From assembly GCF_001636055.1 (NCBI RefSeq), contig NZ_CP011789.1, forward strand, positions 5,492,501 to 5,556,500: a DNA stretch of 64,000 nt. Direction: 5' to 3'. The DNA is from Pseudomonas putida. GTDB lineage: Bacteria > Pseudomonadota > Gammaproteobacteria > Pseudomonadales > Pseudomonadaceae. Within the stretch, counting starts at the first letter, position 1. Every line of letters starts with the position of its first letter. Both the position numbers and the translations under genes were made by a program. Below are positions 1 through 11,715 of the stretch, one piece after another. The notes under the pieces are model-generated. The model was given only the letters and a program-made list of their open reading frames with translations. It was not told the origin of the DNA and searched no databases.

Positions 1-684
<684 letters not shown>

Positions 685-831
685 AATACTGCTTGGGTTT
701 TTAAGAAACCCTAAACTTGGCTCAGCAATCTCAAATGACTATGTGATTTCTCGCATGGCCACTTGTGATGCTGATAATCTTGGCGACTATCAGTCCGTAC
801 TCACAAGCACCCACACGAATTGCTTGATTCG

Positions 832-845
832 ATTTGTTAAAGAGC
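832..845 (-). promoter_or_regulatory. boxA antitermination site in the rRNA leader
   Basis: The minus strand reads GCTCTTTAACAAATC, which matches the boxA element of bacterial rRNA leaders bound by NusB/NusE. It lies about 150 bases upstream of the mature 16S end, as expected for an rrn leader. Confidence 0.75.
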
Positions 846-992
846 GGTTGGTTAAGAGCTTTTCGTCTCAACCGAGGCGCGCATTCTACGCTTTCCTCAT
901 TGGCTGTCAAGCGTTTATTTTGAAGTTTTTCGCGAGAAACTCGTTTAGCTTCAAACACTTGACTCGCTGCGATCTCTCGTAGCGGGAGGCGA

Positions 993-1020
993 ATCATACA
1001 GCACTCGAAGATGCTGTCAA
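993..1020 (-). promoter_or_regulatory. rrn promoter, proximal (P2-like)
   Basis: On the minus strand TTGACA (1015-1020) is followed after 16 bases by TATGAT (993-998), then by a GC-rich discriminator. This is a near-consensus sigma-70 promoter about 310 bases upstream of 16S. The 16-base spacer and GC-rich start region are typical of stringently controlled rRNA promoters. Confidence 0.8.
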
Positions 1021-1136
1021 CTGCCTTTTTCACCGCTGCCGATCAGGTGACCGAAGCCCTTCACGCCTTGCCGAAATCGCTTAACTCATTGATTAACAAG
1101 AAGTTTTGCGTTCCGTTTGCTGCGGAAGTGGGGCGC

Positions 1137-1164
1137 ATTATAAGGGGATCTGAGAGGGCGTCAA
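1137..1164 (-). promoter_or_regulatory. rrn promoter, distal (P1-like) with AT-rich upstream element
   Basis: On the minus strand TTGACG (1159-1164) and TATAAT (1137-1142) are separated by 16 bases and followed by GCGCCCC. The A/T-rich stretch just upstream (about 1165-1185) looks like an UP element for RNA polymerase alpha. With the proximal promoter this gives the usual tandem arrangement of rRNA operons. Confidence 0.78.
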
Positions 1165-1252
1165 CCTTTTATTTCAGTTATTTGAAAGATCCTCGGCGCA
1201 GACCTTATATAGGCCACCAAGTGCCTGCCTCAAACTCTGCTGCGCCTACAAG

Positions 1253-1490
1253 ATCGAGCGCTGCCCGCGCGGCGCTTCGCGGGCAAGCCCGCTCCCACAG
1301 TTTGTTTCTGGCCAGTGAGTCCTGTGGCATTTTCGCGCGCCCCCTTTGGCGCACGGCGCGGTACCGAGTCGTACACACCAGGCGGTCGCGCGCCTGTGGC
1401 ACAGGCATAACTGGCCCGAAACAAATGTAGGGGCGGCGGTTCGGCGCTCCGACTTGCCCGCGAAGCGCCGCGCGGGCGGCGCTCGATTTT
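1253..1490. repeat. Large inverted repeat built of two REP elements
   Basis: The arm beginning ATCGAGCGCTGCCCGC (1253-1288) is repeated inverted at about 1453-1488 with very few mismatches, and both contain the Pseudomonas REP core GCTTCGCGGGCAAG. A second nested pair (GTTTCTGGCCAG at 1303-1314 and CTGGCCCGAAAC at 1411-1422) shows that the whole 240-base stretch can fold on itself. It fills most of the gap between the rrn promoters and the 3' end of mmsA. No coding frame in it looks real. Confidence 0.75.
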
Positions 1491-1567
1491 AAGGGTGCCA
1501 GAAACCCCAAGGCAGGCACCTTGCAGTCACCCATTAATCCAAACCAGGCCTCACCCACCCCACAAAC

Positions 1568-1596
1568 CAAAACGGGGAGGCCTGTCGGCCTCCCCG
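1568..1596 (-). terminator. Rho-independent terminator after mmsA
   Basis: A perfect 10-bp stem (CGGGGAGGCC and GGCCTCCCCG) with a TGTC/GACA loop is followed on the minus strand by TTTT. It lies 20 bases past the mmsA stop codon. Confidence 0.85.
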
Positions 1597-1616
1597 CTTC
1601 TCACATCACCACAAGC

Positions 1617-3110
1617 TTACAAGCTCGGGAACGCAAACTGCGACGCTTCATGGCTCTTGCGCTGCGGCCAACGCTGGGTAATCGCCTTACGACGGGTATA
1701 GAAGCGCACCCCATCCGGCCCATAGGCGTGCAGGTCACCAAACAGCGAACGCTTCCAGCCGCCAAAGCTGTGATAGCTCACCGGCACTGGCAGCGGCACG
1801 TTCACCCCTACCATGCCCACTTCAATCTCATCACAGAACAAACGCGCCGCTTCACCGTCACGGGTGAAGATGCAAGTGCCGTTGCCGTATTCGTGATCGT
1901 TGATGAGCTGCATCGCCTCTTCCAGGCTCTGCACTCGTACCACACACAGCACCGGCCCGAAGATCTCCTCTTTATAGATGCGCATCTCCGGAGTGACGTT
2001 GTCGAACAGCGTCCCCCCAACGAAGTAACCGTCTTCATTGCCCGCAACGCGGAAACCACGGCCATCCACCACCAGCTTGGCACCCGCAGCCACGCCATCG
2101 TCGATATAGCCTACGACCTTGTCACGTGCAGCGGCAGTGACCAACGGCCCCATGTCCAGCCCGCAAGAAGTGCCGGCACCAATCTTCAGCGCCTTGATCT
2201 GTGGCTCCAGCTTGGCGATCAGCGCATCGGCAACCTGGTCGCCCACGCACACCGCCACCGAGATCGCCATGCAGCGCTCGCCGCACGAACCATAGGCCGC
2301 ACCCATCAGGGCGCTCACCGCATTGTCCAGCTCGGCATCGGGCATCAGCACCGCATGGTTCTTCGCACCACCCAACGCCTGCACACGCTTGCCGCGCTTG
2401 GTGCCTTCGGCATAGATGTATTCTGCGATCGGTGTCGAACCCACGAAGCTCAGAGCCTTGACTTCCGGTGCTTCGATCAGCGCATCCACCGCTTCCTTGT
2501 CGCCGTGCACCACATTGAGGATGCCCTTGGGCAGGCCGGCCTCCAGCAGAAGTTGGGCAATGAACAGGGTCGAGCTCGGGTCACGCTCCGACGGTTTGAG
2601 GATGAACGCATTGCCACAGACGATCGCCAGTGGGTACATCCACAGCGGCACCATCGCCGGGAAGTTGAACGGGGTAATGCCAGCCACCACGCCCAGCGGC
2701 TGGAAGTCGGACCAGGCATCGATGTTTGGGCCGACGTTGCGGCTGTACTCGCCCTTGAGAATTTCGGGCGCAGCACAGGCGAACTCGACGTTCTCGATAC
2801 CACGCTTCAGTTCGCCGGCGGCATCCTCGAGGGTCTTGCCGTGCTCTTCGCTGATCATCTGCGAAATGCGCGCCTCGTTCTGCTCCAGCAATTGCTTGAA
2901 GCGGAACATCACCTGGGCGCGCTTGGCCGGGGGCGTGTTGCGCCAGGCCGGGAATGCGGCCTTGGCCGAGTCGATGGCTTCCTGGATGGTGGCGCGGCTG
3001 GCGAGTTCGACCTTGCGCGTAGCCTGGCCGGTCGACGGGTTGAAGACATCGGCGGTGCGACCGCCCTTGGAAACCAGCTCACCATTGATCAGGTGCTGAA
3101 CGATGCTCAT
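1617..3110 (-). CDS. mmsA: CoA-acylating methylmalonate/malonate-semialdehyde dehydrogenase
   Basis: This is a 497-residue aldehyde dehydrogenase-family enzyme of the MmsA type. It oxidises malonate or methylmalonate semialdehyde to acetyl- or propionyl-CoA with CoA and NAD+. The oxyanion Asn lies in TPFNFP (about 149), the NAD+-binding segment is around LKPSERDP, and the catalytic Cys is C280 in GERCMAIS, all as in MmsA rather than ordinary ALDHs. The gene follows bauA on the same strand with a gap of about 66 bases, so the pair can turn beta-alanine into malonate semialdehyde and then acetyl-CoA. The valine-pathway role is also possible; the context favours beta-alanine, as for P. aeruginosa BauC. 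Confidence 0.93.
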   Translation of the reverse strand: MSIVQHLINGELVSKGGRTADVFNPSTGQATRKVELASRATIQEAIDSAKAAFPAWRNTPPAKRAQVMFRFKQLLEQNEARISQMISEEHGKTLEDAAGELKRGIENVEFACAAPEILKGEYSRNVGPNIDAWSDFQPLGVVAGITPFNFPAMVPLWMYPLAIVCGNAFILKPSERDPSSTLFIAQLLLEAGLPKGILNVVHGDKEAVDALIEAPEVKALSFVGSTPIAEYIYAEGTKRGKRVQALGGAKNHAVLMPDAELDNAVSALMGAAYGSCGERCMAISVAVCVGDQVADALIAKLEPQIKALKIGAGTSCGLDMGPLVTAAARDKVVGYIDDGVAAGAKLVVDGRGFRVAGNEDGYFVGGTLFDNVTPEMRIYKEEIFGPVLCVVRVQSLEEAMQLINDHEYGNGTCIFTRDGEAARLFCDEIEVGMVGVNVPLPVPVSYHSFGGWKRSLFGDLHAYGPDGVRFYTRRKAITQRWPQRKSHEASQFAFPSL

Positions 3111-3176
3111 GCAGAACTCCAGATAAAGAAGGTTGGAACAGGCGCGCTCAGGCGCCTGTCGTCAGCGTCGGAAAGA

Positions 3177-4523
3177 TCAGTCGATCTGGTTCAGGGCTTC
3201 GCCTACCGCGTCGAACAGGCGATCCAGTTCCTGCGGCTTGGTGTTGAAGGTTGGGCCGAACTGCAGGGTGTCACCCCCGAAGCGGACATAGAAGCCGGCC
3301 TTCCACAGTTTCATGGCCGCCTCGTATGGACGCACGATCGCATCGCCATCGCGCGCTGCGATCTGGATCGCGCCAGCCAGGCCGTAGTTACGGATGTCGA
3401 TGACATTCTTGGTGCCCTTGACGCCGTGCAGCAGGTTCTCGAAGTGCGGCGCCAGTTCGGCGGCGGATTGCACCAGGTTTTCCTTCTGCAGCAGGTCCAG
3501 CGCAGCGATACCGGCAGCGCAGGCCACAGGGTGAGCCGAATAGGTGTAGCCATGGGGGAATTCCACGGCGTACTCCGGCGTCGGTTGGTTCATGAAGGTC
3601 TGGTAGATCTCGCTGCTGGCGATCACCGCCCCCATCGGGATGGCACCGTTGGTCACCTGCTTGGCGATGCACATCAGATCCGGAGTGACGCCGAAGGCTT
3701 CGGAGCCGGTCATCGCACCCATACGACCGAAGCCTGTGATCACTTCGTCGAAGATCAGCAGGATGTTGTGCTGGGTGCAGATTTCACGCAGACGCTTCAG
3801 ATAACCCTTCGGCGGAGGCAGCACGCCAGCGGAGCCGGCCAGCGGCTCGACGATCACAGCGGCGATGTTCGAAGCGTCATGCAATTCGATCAGCTTGAGC
3901 ATCTCGTCGGCCAGGGCGATACCGCCCTCTTCCGGCATGCCGCGGGAGAAAGCGTTCACCGGAAGCACGGTGTGAGGCAGATGGTCGACATCCAGCAGTT
4001 GGCCGAACATCTTGCGGTTGCCATTGACCCCACCCAGGCTGGTGCCAGCGATGTTCACGCCGTGGTAACCACGGGCACGACCGATGATCTTGGTCTTGGT
4101 TGCCTGGCCTTTCAGGCGCCAGTAGGCACGCACCATCTTCAGCGCGGTGTCGGCGCACTCGGAGCCGGAGTTGGTATAGAAGACATGGTTGAGGTCGCCC
4201 GGCGTCAGCTCGGCGATCTTCTCGGCCAGCTGGAACGACAGCGGATGGCCGAACTGGAAGGCCGGCGAATAATCCAGTGTGCTCAGCTGGCGCGTCACCG
4301 CGTCGGTGATTTCCTTGCGGGTATGCCCAGCGCCGCAGGTCCACAGGCCCGACAGTGCGTCGAAGATCTTGCGCCCCTTGTCGTCAACCAGGTGATTGCC
4401 TTCGGCGGCCACGATCAGGCGTGGATCACGCTGGAAGTTGCGGTTGGCGGTGTAGGGCATCCAGTGAGCATCCAGCTTGAGCTGGCTGGCCAGGCCGGAC
4501 GGGGCGGTTTCGGGCATGTTCAT
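3177..4523 (-). CDS. bauA: Beta-alanine (omega-amino acid):pyruvate aminotransferase
   Basis: This 448-residue class III PLP aminotransferase transfers the amino group of beta-alanine and other omega-amines to pyruvate. The PLP phosphate site is around TNSGSECADTA, the pyridine-pairing Asp is D259 in FDEVITGFG, and the Schiff-base Lys is K288 in IAKQVTNG, the same number as in the well-studied Pseudomonas omega-transaminases. AGGA lies upstream of the ATG. The gene is divergent from a LysR-type regulator and precedes mmsA, forming a short catabolic operon. Beta-alanine arises from uracil breakdown or from polyamine-type omega-amines. Confidence 0.93.
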   Translation of the reverse strand: MNMPETAPSGLASQLKLDAHWMPYTANRNFQRDPRLIVAAEGNHLVDDKGRKIFDALSGLWTCGAGHTRKEITDAVTRQLSTLDYSPAFQFGHPLSFQLAEKIAELTPGDLNHVFYTNSGSECADTALKMVRAYWRLKGQATKTKIIGRARGYHGVNIAGTSLGGVNGNRKMFGQLLDVDHLPHTVLPVNAFSRGMPEEGGIALADEMLKLIELHDASNIAAVIVEPLAGSAGVLPPPKGYLKRLREICTQHNILLIFDEVITGFGRMGAMTGSEAFGVTPDLMCIAKQVTNGAIPMGAVIASSEIYQTFMNQPTPEYAVEFPHGYTYSAHPVACAAGIAALDLLQKENLVQSAAELAPHFENLLHGVKGTKNVIDIRNYGLAGAIQIAARDGDAIVRPYEAAMKLWKAGFYVRFGGDTLQFGPTFNTKPQELDRLFDAVGEALNQID

Positions 4524-4611
4524 CGGCGGTTCCTCGGAAGACGACTAGGCAACGATGGCTGTTGTTGCAGCTAAATTGTCACGGGGATAAAGTCTGAAAA
4601 AGCCAACATTT

Positions 4612-4637
4612 CTAATCTTCAGTTAGCAGCGGACTAA
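4612..4637. promoter_or_regulatory. Candidate LysR-type operator
   Basis: Two overlapping dyads, CTAA-N7-TTAG (4612-4626) and TTAG-N7-CTAA (4623-4637), lie in the bauA/LysR divergent intergenic region. The second contains the T-N11-A pattern of LysR-type sites and ends 4 bases before the regulator start codon. Assignment is by position and symmetry only. Confidence 0.4.
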
Positions 4638-4641
4638 ACTT

Positions 4642-5559
4642 ATGAGTCGTCGCCCCGATCCTCTCGCGCAAGTCAGCGATTTCGATATTCGTCTGCTGAA
4701 GATTTACCGCAGTGTCGTCGAGTGCGGCGGCTTTTCGGCGGCGGAAAACGTACTGGGTATCGGACGCTCGGCCATCAGCCAGCAGATGAACGACCTGGAA
4801 CAGCGCCTGGGCTTGCGCTTGTGCCAGCGTGGCCGGGCAGGCTTTTCGCTCACCGAAGAAGGCCGCGAGGTCTACCAATCGGCGCTGCAACTGCTCAGCG
4901 CCCTTGAGAGCTTTCGCACCGAGGTCAACGGACTGCACCAGCACCTGCGTGGCGAACTCAATATCGGCCTGACCGACAATCTGGTTACCTTGCCTCACAT
5001 GCGCATCACCCACGCGCTGGCTGAGCTCAAGGATCGTGGGCCGGATGTGCGCATCCAGATTCGCATGATCGCCCCGAGCCAGGTCGAACAAGGGGTGCTG
5101 GACGGCAGCCTGCATGTCGGCGTGGTGCCGCAGACCAGTCCGCTCTCGGGCCTGGAATACCAGCCCTTGTACAGCGAACGTTCATTGCTCTACTGCGCAG
5201 TCGGCCACCCCCTGTTCTATGCCGAGGATCAGAAAATCGACGATCAGCGCCTCAACAGCCAGGAAGCCATCGCTCCGACCTTCCGTTTGCCAGCCGACAT
5301 CCAGGCGCACTACCAGGCACTGAACTGCACTGCCAGCGCCTCGGACCGCGAGGGCATGGCCTTTCTCATCCTCACCGGGCGCTACATCGGCTACCTGCCC
5401 GATCACTACGCCATGTTCTGGGTCCAGCAGGGCCGCCTGCGGGCACTGAAACCGACGCAACGCTTCTATGACCTGAGCCTGAGCTGGGTGACGCGCAAGG
5501 GACGGCGTCCGAATCTGGTGCTGGAAAGTTTTCTCGAAAGCCTTGCGGCAACGCGCTAA
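4642..5559 (+). CDS. LysR-family transcriptional regulator, probable regulator of bauA-mmsA
   Basis: This 305-residue protein has an N-terminal winged helix-turn-helix (about 15-75, with FSAAENVLGIGRSAISQQ as recognition helix region) and a C-terminal periplasmic-binding-like effector domain (about 100-300). It is transcribed divergently from the beta-alanine aminotransferase with 118 bases between the starts, the classic layout for a LysR regulator and its target. The ligand is unknown; beta-alanine or a related omega-amino acid is the natural guess from the neighbours. The recognition segment is well conserved and nothing seems truncated. Confidence 0.88.
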   Translation: MSRRPDPLAQVSDFDIRLLKIYRSVVECGGFSAAENVLGIGRSAISQQMNDLEQRLGLRLCQRGRAGFSLTEEGREVYQSALQLLSALESFRTEVNGLHQHLRGELNIGLTDNLVTLPHMRITHALAELKDRGPDVRIQIRMIAPSQVEQGVLDGSLHVGVVPQTSPLSGLEYQPLYSERSLLYCAVGHPLFYAEDQKIDDQRLNSQEAIAPTFRLPADIQAHYQALNCTASASDREGMAFLILTGRYIGYLPDHYAMFWVQQGRLRALKPTQRFYDLSLSWVTRKGRRPNLVLESFLESLAATR

Positions 5560-5631
5560 TGCTTGTCACTTCGGCACAGGCAGGTAATCTGTCCGACATC
5601 CGTTGCCCACAGACCCCGTACGGAAACGTCC

Positions 5632-6294
5632 ATGACCTTTGAAGTCCCTGCGCATCGCCTCTCCGCCTCGGGCAAGCCCGCCGGCCGCATTCGCCAAAAG
5701 AACGAACAGGCCATCATCCAGGCCGCCGAGGACGAATTCGCCCGTCATGGCTTCAAGGGCACCAGCATGAACACCATCGCGCTGAAGGCCAACCTGCCCA
5801 AAGCCAACCTGCACTACTACTTCACCAACAAGCTCGGCCTTTATATTGCCGTGCTCAGTAACATCATCGAATTGTGGGACAGCACCTTCAACGCCTTGAG
5901 CGTCGAGGACGACCCAGCCGTGGCGTTGAGCCAGTACATTCGCACCAAGATGGAGTTCTCCCGGCGCAACCCGCAGGCATCTCGGATCTTCGCCATGGAA
6001 GTGATCAGCGGCGGCCAGTGCCTGAGCGAATACTTCAGCGCCGACTACCGCGAGTGGTTCCGCGGGCGCGCCGCAGTGTTCCAGGCCTGGATCGAGGCCG
6101 GCAAGATGGACCGGGTAGACCCTGTGCACCTGATCTTCCTGCTCTGGGGCAGTACCCAGCACTACGCCGACTTCGCCACCCAGATCTGCCAGGTCACCGG
6201 CCGCAGCCGCCTGACCAAGCAGGACATGGAAGACGCCAGCAACAACCTTATCCACATCATTCTCAAAGGCTGCGGCATCACCCCGCCCGCGTGA
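5632..6294 (+). CDS. TetR-family regulator, RutR-like
   Basis: This 220-residue protein has a TetR helix-turn-helix (about 30-75, with TSMNTIALKANLPKANLHYY) and a C-terminal domain that closely resembles E. coli RutR: ASRIFAMEVISGG, DPVHLIFLLWGSTQHYADFA and QVTG have direct counterparts in RutR. E. coli RutR senses uracil and thymine and controls pyrimidine breakdown, whose product is beta-alanine; the neighbouring bauA-mmsA operon would consume that product. The ATG at 5632 was chosen because the longer frame back to 5563 adds only non-conserved residues. The ligand of this copy is inferred, not shown. Confidence 0.85.
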   Translation: MTFEVPAHRLSASGKPAGRIRQKNEQAIIQAAEDEFARHGFKGTSMNTIALKANLPKANLHYYFTNKLGLYIAVLSNIIELWDSTFNALSVEDDPAVALSQYIRTKMEFSRRNPQASRIFAMEVISGGQCLSEYFSADYREWFRGRAAVFQAWIEAGKMDRVDPVHLIFLLWGSTQHYADFATQICQVTGRSRLTKQDMEDASNNLIHIILKGCGITPPA

Positions 6295-6303
6295 CCCGGA
6301 CCT

Positions 6304-6888
6304 ATGCCCTCTACCCTGCTTGAGCTCTGCGAGTTCCGCGAAGACATCCGCAAGAGCCGCTTCATCACCCTCGCCGGCCCTGTCAGCAGTGCCGCCGAGG
6401 CGATGAGCTTCATCGAACGTCACAGCGACCTGGGCGCTACCCACAATTGCTGGGCCTGGAAAATAGGCGCGCAATACCGCAGCAGCGATGATGGCGAGCC
6501 GGGCGGCACCGCCGGACGTCCAATTCTTGCGGCGATCGAAGCCCAGGACTGCGATCAGGTGGTGGTGCTGGTCATCCGCTGGTATGGCGGTATCCAGCTC
6601 GGCACCGGAGGCCTGGCCCGTGCCTATGGCGGGGGTGCCAACAAGTGCTTGCAACAGGCGCCGAAACGGCTGCTGGTACAGCGCAGCGAATTCACCTGCA
6701 GTTGCACGTTCAGCGAACTGGCCTTGCTCAAGCTGCGCCTGGCCGAGGCCGACGGGCTGGTGCTGGACGAACAGTTCACGGCAAACGGCGTCGATCTACT
6801 CCTGGCGCTGGGCGAAGAGCACGTACAGACCTTCCAGCAGCAATTGTCCGACCTCAGCCGTGGCCGGATTCGTCTGGAGCCTCGCTGA
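6304..6888 (+). CDS. yigZ: YigZ/IMPACT-family protein (UPF0029)
   Basis: This 194-residue protein has the two-domain structure of the YigZ family: an N-terminal UPF0029 (IMPACT) domain with the signature DDGEPGGTAGRPIL (about 62-75) and RWYGGIQLGTGGLARAY, then a ferredoxin-like DUF1949 domain (about 125-190). Eukaryotic IMPACT and yeast Yih1 bind Gcn1; the bacterial function is poorly defined, though a link to translation has been suggested. It starts 9 bases after the TetR gene stop and is probably co-transcribed with it. Confidence 0.88.
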   Translation: MPSTLLELCEFREDIRKSRFITLAGPVSSAAEAMSFIERHSDLGATHNCWAWKIGAQYRSSDDGEPGGTAGRPILAAIEAQDCDQVVVLVIRWYGGIQLGTGGLARAYGGGANKCLQQAPKRLLVQRSEFTCSCTFSELALLKLRLAEADGLVLDEQFTANGVDLLLALGEEHVQTFQQQLSDLSRGRIRLEPR

Positions 6889-7253
6889 AAGGTGCCCACA
6901 ACTGCTGTGGGCCTGCCTGTGGATAAGCTTGGGGCATTCTTTGGCAAGCCTTGCCACGTATGGCTTTCAGCCGATTGAGCATATTTTGATCACTGTTTGA
7001 TGACACCCGCAAACGACTGAAACCCGGAGAGTTATCCCCATCGCCCGGCTTTCACGAGCTTTCCCGCCGCCCACGTGCTTGCACACAATAACTGTGGAAC
7101 AGCCTGTGGATAACCCGTGCGCCAACAGGCAGGGCGCCCACCAGCACACGGCGCGGCGCGTCTGATCATTTTTTGTACAAACGCAACGCAGGCGAGTCGC
7201 CCCCGCCTGGAGTATCCTCGATACCCTTCTTCAAGCGACCTCGGAGCATCCAC
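6889..7253. other. Intergenic stretch with three DnaA-box-like sites
   Basis: This 365-base gap contains no convincing gene. TGTGGATAA occurs at 6918-6926 and 7105-7113 (both exact TTATCCACA on the minus strand), and TTATCCCCA, a one-mismatch form, at 7032-7040. Another exact TTATCCACA lies inside the downstream deaminase gene at 8620-8628. The promoter of the SDR gene at 7254 presumably also lies here. Confidence 0.5.
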
Positions 7254-7940
7254 ATGTCCACAAGCAAAAACGCCCTCATCATCGGCGCCTCCCGCGGATT
7301 GGGACTGGGCTTGGCACAACGTCTGCGTGAAGACGGCTGGAACGTGACAGCCACCGTGCGCGATGCAAGCAAGCCGGGTGCCCTAAAAGATGTCGCAGGT
7401 GTGCGCATCGAATCCCTGGAAATGAACGATACCGCCTTGCTCGACGACCTCAAGCAGCGTGTGCAAGGCGAGATTTTCGACCTGGTCTTCGTCAATGCCG
7501 GAGTCATGGGACCGTTGCCACAAGACCTGGAAACCGTGCAAGACACGCAGATCGGCGACCTGTTCATGACCAATGCCGTTGCGCCCATCCGTGTGGCGCG
7601 TCGCCTGGTCGGGCAGATCCGCGAAAACACCGGGGTGCTGGCGTTCATGAGCTCGGGCCTGGGTAGCGTGACCAGCCCTGATGGCAACGAGATCTGCCTG
7701 TACAAGGCCAGCAAGGCCGCGCTCAACTCGATGATCAACAGCTTCGTGGTTGAGTTGCAGCGTTCCGACCTGAGCGTGCTGGCCATGCACCCAGGCTGGG
7801 TGAAGACCGACATGGGCGGCGAGAACGCGGAAATCGACGTGTTCACCAGCACACGCGGCATGCTCGACCGGATCAACGAGCAAAGCGGCCAGGGCGGCCT
7901 GCGCTTTATCAACTACAAGGGTGACGCCCTGACCTGGTGA
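7254..7940 (+). CDS. Short-chain dehydrogenase/reductase of unknown substrate
   Basis: This 228-residue classical-type SDR has the Rossmann signature GASRGLGLG near the N-terminus, the NAG motif, and the active-site Tyr-Lys pair in YKASKAA, with a preceding Ser in FMSSGLGS. It ends after HPGWVKTDMGG, as in the CsgA/sniffer-like SDR group. It is probably NAD(P)H-dependent; the substrate cannot be read from the sequence. The start at 7254 has GGAG upstream (CTCGGAGCATCCACATG). It is a single gene between a DnaA-box-rich gap and the purine deaminases, with no clear functional link to either. Confidence 0.88.
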   Translation: MSTSKNALIIGASRGLGLGLAQRLREDGWNVTATVRDASKPGALKDVAGVRIESLEMNDTALLDDLKQRVQGEIFDLVFVNAGVMGPLPQDLETVQDTQIGDLFMTNAVAPIRVARRLVGQIRENTGVLAFMSSGLGSVTSPDGNEICLYKASKAALNSMINSFVVELQRSDLSVLAMHPGWVKTDMGGENAEIDVFTSTRGMLDRINEQSGQGGLRFINYKGDALTW

Positions 7941-8060
7941 ATTGAAAGCCACGTGGCGAGGCAGTAGACTCGATGCCTCGCCTCGCGGCGGACCTGGATC
8001 AGCAGACAGGGCAACACTGAGCTGGCTAACCCTGAACCCACTTTCAGAGGAGCCGGCACC

Positions 8061-10458
<2,398 letters not shown>

Positions 10459-10491
10459 GTGGACGAGCACAGCCGGCATTAAAGGGGCACT

Positions 10492-11205
10492 TCAACCCAC
10501 CTGCAATGCCGGCACCCGCGCGATACGGTTGATCTCTTGAATACCCAGGGAAGAAATCTGCATCACGCGGGACCCCTCCTGCTCGCGTATCCAGCCAGAC
10601 TGCATGAACAACCTGAGCATCGCTTGCCCAACACCACCGCCCAGGTGGGGGCCGTTGTCACTCCACTCGCTGCTGTGGCAGACCACACAGGCACCGCGTT
10701 GGCGCGGCGCCAGCGCATCGATGTAGACGCCAATCGCGGCCAGTTGCACACGCCCTTCCAGGCTCACGGTAGGGTGCAGGTCATTGCCCTCCAACCAACC
10801 AGCGGACACCATGCGCCGATACAGGTCTACCGCAATTTCGCCACCCAGGTGATCGCCACAACGTCGCGCCCTGCGCAACGACAGCGGCACCTGCAACGGC
10901 CTGACCGATCCCTGGCATTCGCCACGACCGCCAAGCTGCACGCTGGCCAGTGCCTCGACCGCGGCGATCACCTCGGGGGTGGCCAGTCGAAAATAGCGCT
11001 TGCGCCCACGTGCCTCGAGGCGCAGCAGGCCGGCAGCAGACAACAAGGACAAGTGCGCGCAGGCCGATGACGGCGTAACGCCAATCATGAGTGCCAACTC
11101 GTCAGCGTGCCGAGAAGATCCATCGATCAGGGCCCAGAGCATGGCACTGCGCTTGGGCTCGGCCATCAGACCGGCGATCTGACTGATACTGCTGACTGCT
11201 TTCAT
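10492..11205 (-). CDS. ArsR-family transcriptional regulator
   Basis: This 237-residue protein has an N-terminal ArsR-type winged helix (about 5-90, with VTPSSACAHLSLLSAAGLL as recognition region). Its C-terminal half, about twice the usual length, carries several Cys (RRCGDHLGG, GACVVCHSSEW). These could bind metal or act as a redox switch, though the classical ArsR ELCVCDL site is absent. It converges on the adenine deaminase gene, and a GCCGGCATT/AATGCCGGC inverted pair (10473-10513) overlaps its 3' end and may act as a shared terminator. Its target is unknown. Confidence 0.85.
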   Translation of the reverse strand: MKAVSSISQIAGLMAEPKRSAMLWALIDGSSRHADELALMIGVTPSSACAHLSLLSAAGLLRLEARGRKRYFRLATPEVIAAVEALASVQLGGRGECQGSVRPLQVPLSLRRARRCGDHLGGEIAVDLYRRMVSAGWLEGNDLHPTVSLEGRVQLAAIGVYIDALAPRQRGACVVCHSSEWSDNGPHLGGGVGQAMLRLFMQSGWIREQEGSRVMQISSLGIQEINRIARVPALQVG

Positions 11206-11715
11206 ACTCTATCAACTCCATTGCAAGATCCGTTTTTTATCCAATGGCCATCATGGCAGTGGGACTGGCCAGAGGTTGCAGCAGATAGTGTGGGTTGCAG
11301 CCTGTCAGGCAGTGTGGGAAACACCGCCTGGTGGGGAAACCGCTCTTGGGGGCAAGTATAAGCCGCCGAAAGCCCTGTACTAGCTGGGTTTGGCCAACGT
11401 TTCGCGACACAAGACCGAGGGTAGTAGCACCCTTCACGAGATCGAAAAAAGCCCGTAAATGACGAGCGCTATCAGCATCCCCTCTAACATCCCGGACCTA
11501 GCCAGATTCCTTGCCAGATAAAGGCCACAGCAGAGGAACAATGCCGACAGTCGAGTTCCACAAGTAGGGCAAGAAAAAGCGAAGGTTCGCATCTTGGTTG
11601 AATCAGCCTTTCGTCCCTCGGGTGACCGTCAGTCAGGACGTCACCCCGGCATGTGGCGGGCAATAGGGACGGCGCTACACTGATTTCGCTCTCACCCCGA
11701 CTGGAGGATGCCGCG
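11206..11715. other. 510-base gap with no recognised gene
   Basis: Nothing coding is convincing here on either strand. It contains a short direct repeat (GGTTGCAGC near 11274 and again near 11294) and a run AAAAAAGCCCG near 11446. The promoter of the ArsR gene (minus) and of the small gene at 11716 (plus) must be in it. The stretch is less GC-rich than the coding neighbours and might hold a small RNA, but I recognise none. Confidence 0.5.

Noticed and set aside
1521..4574. A 1,000-codon open frame on the plus strand across mmsA and bauA
   Set aside because: It is antisense to two clear enzymes and has the His/Arg/Gln-rich composition of a high-GC shadow frame.
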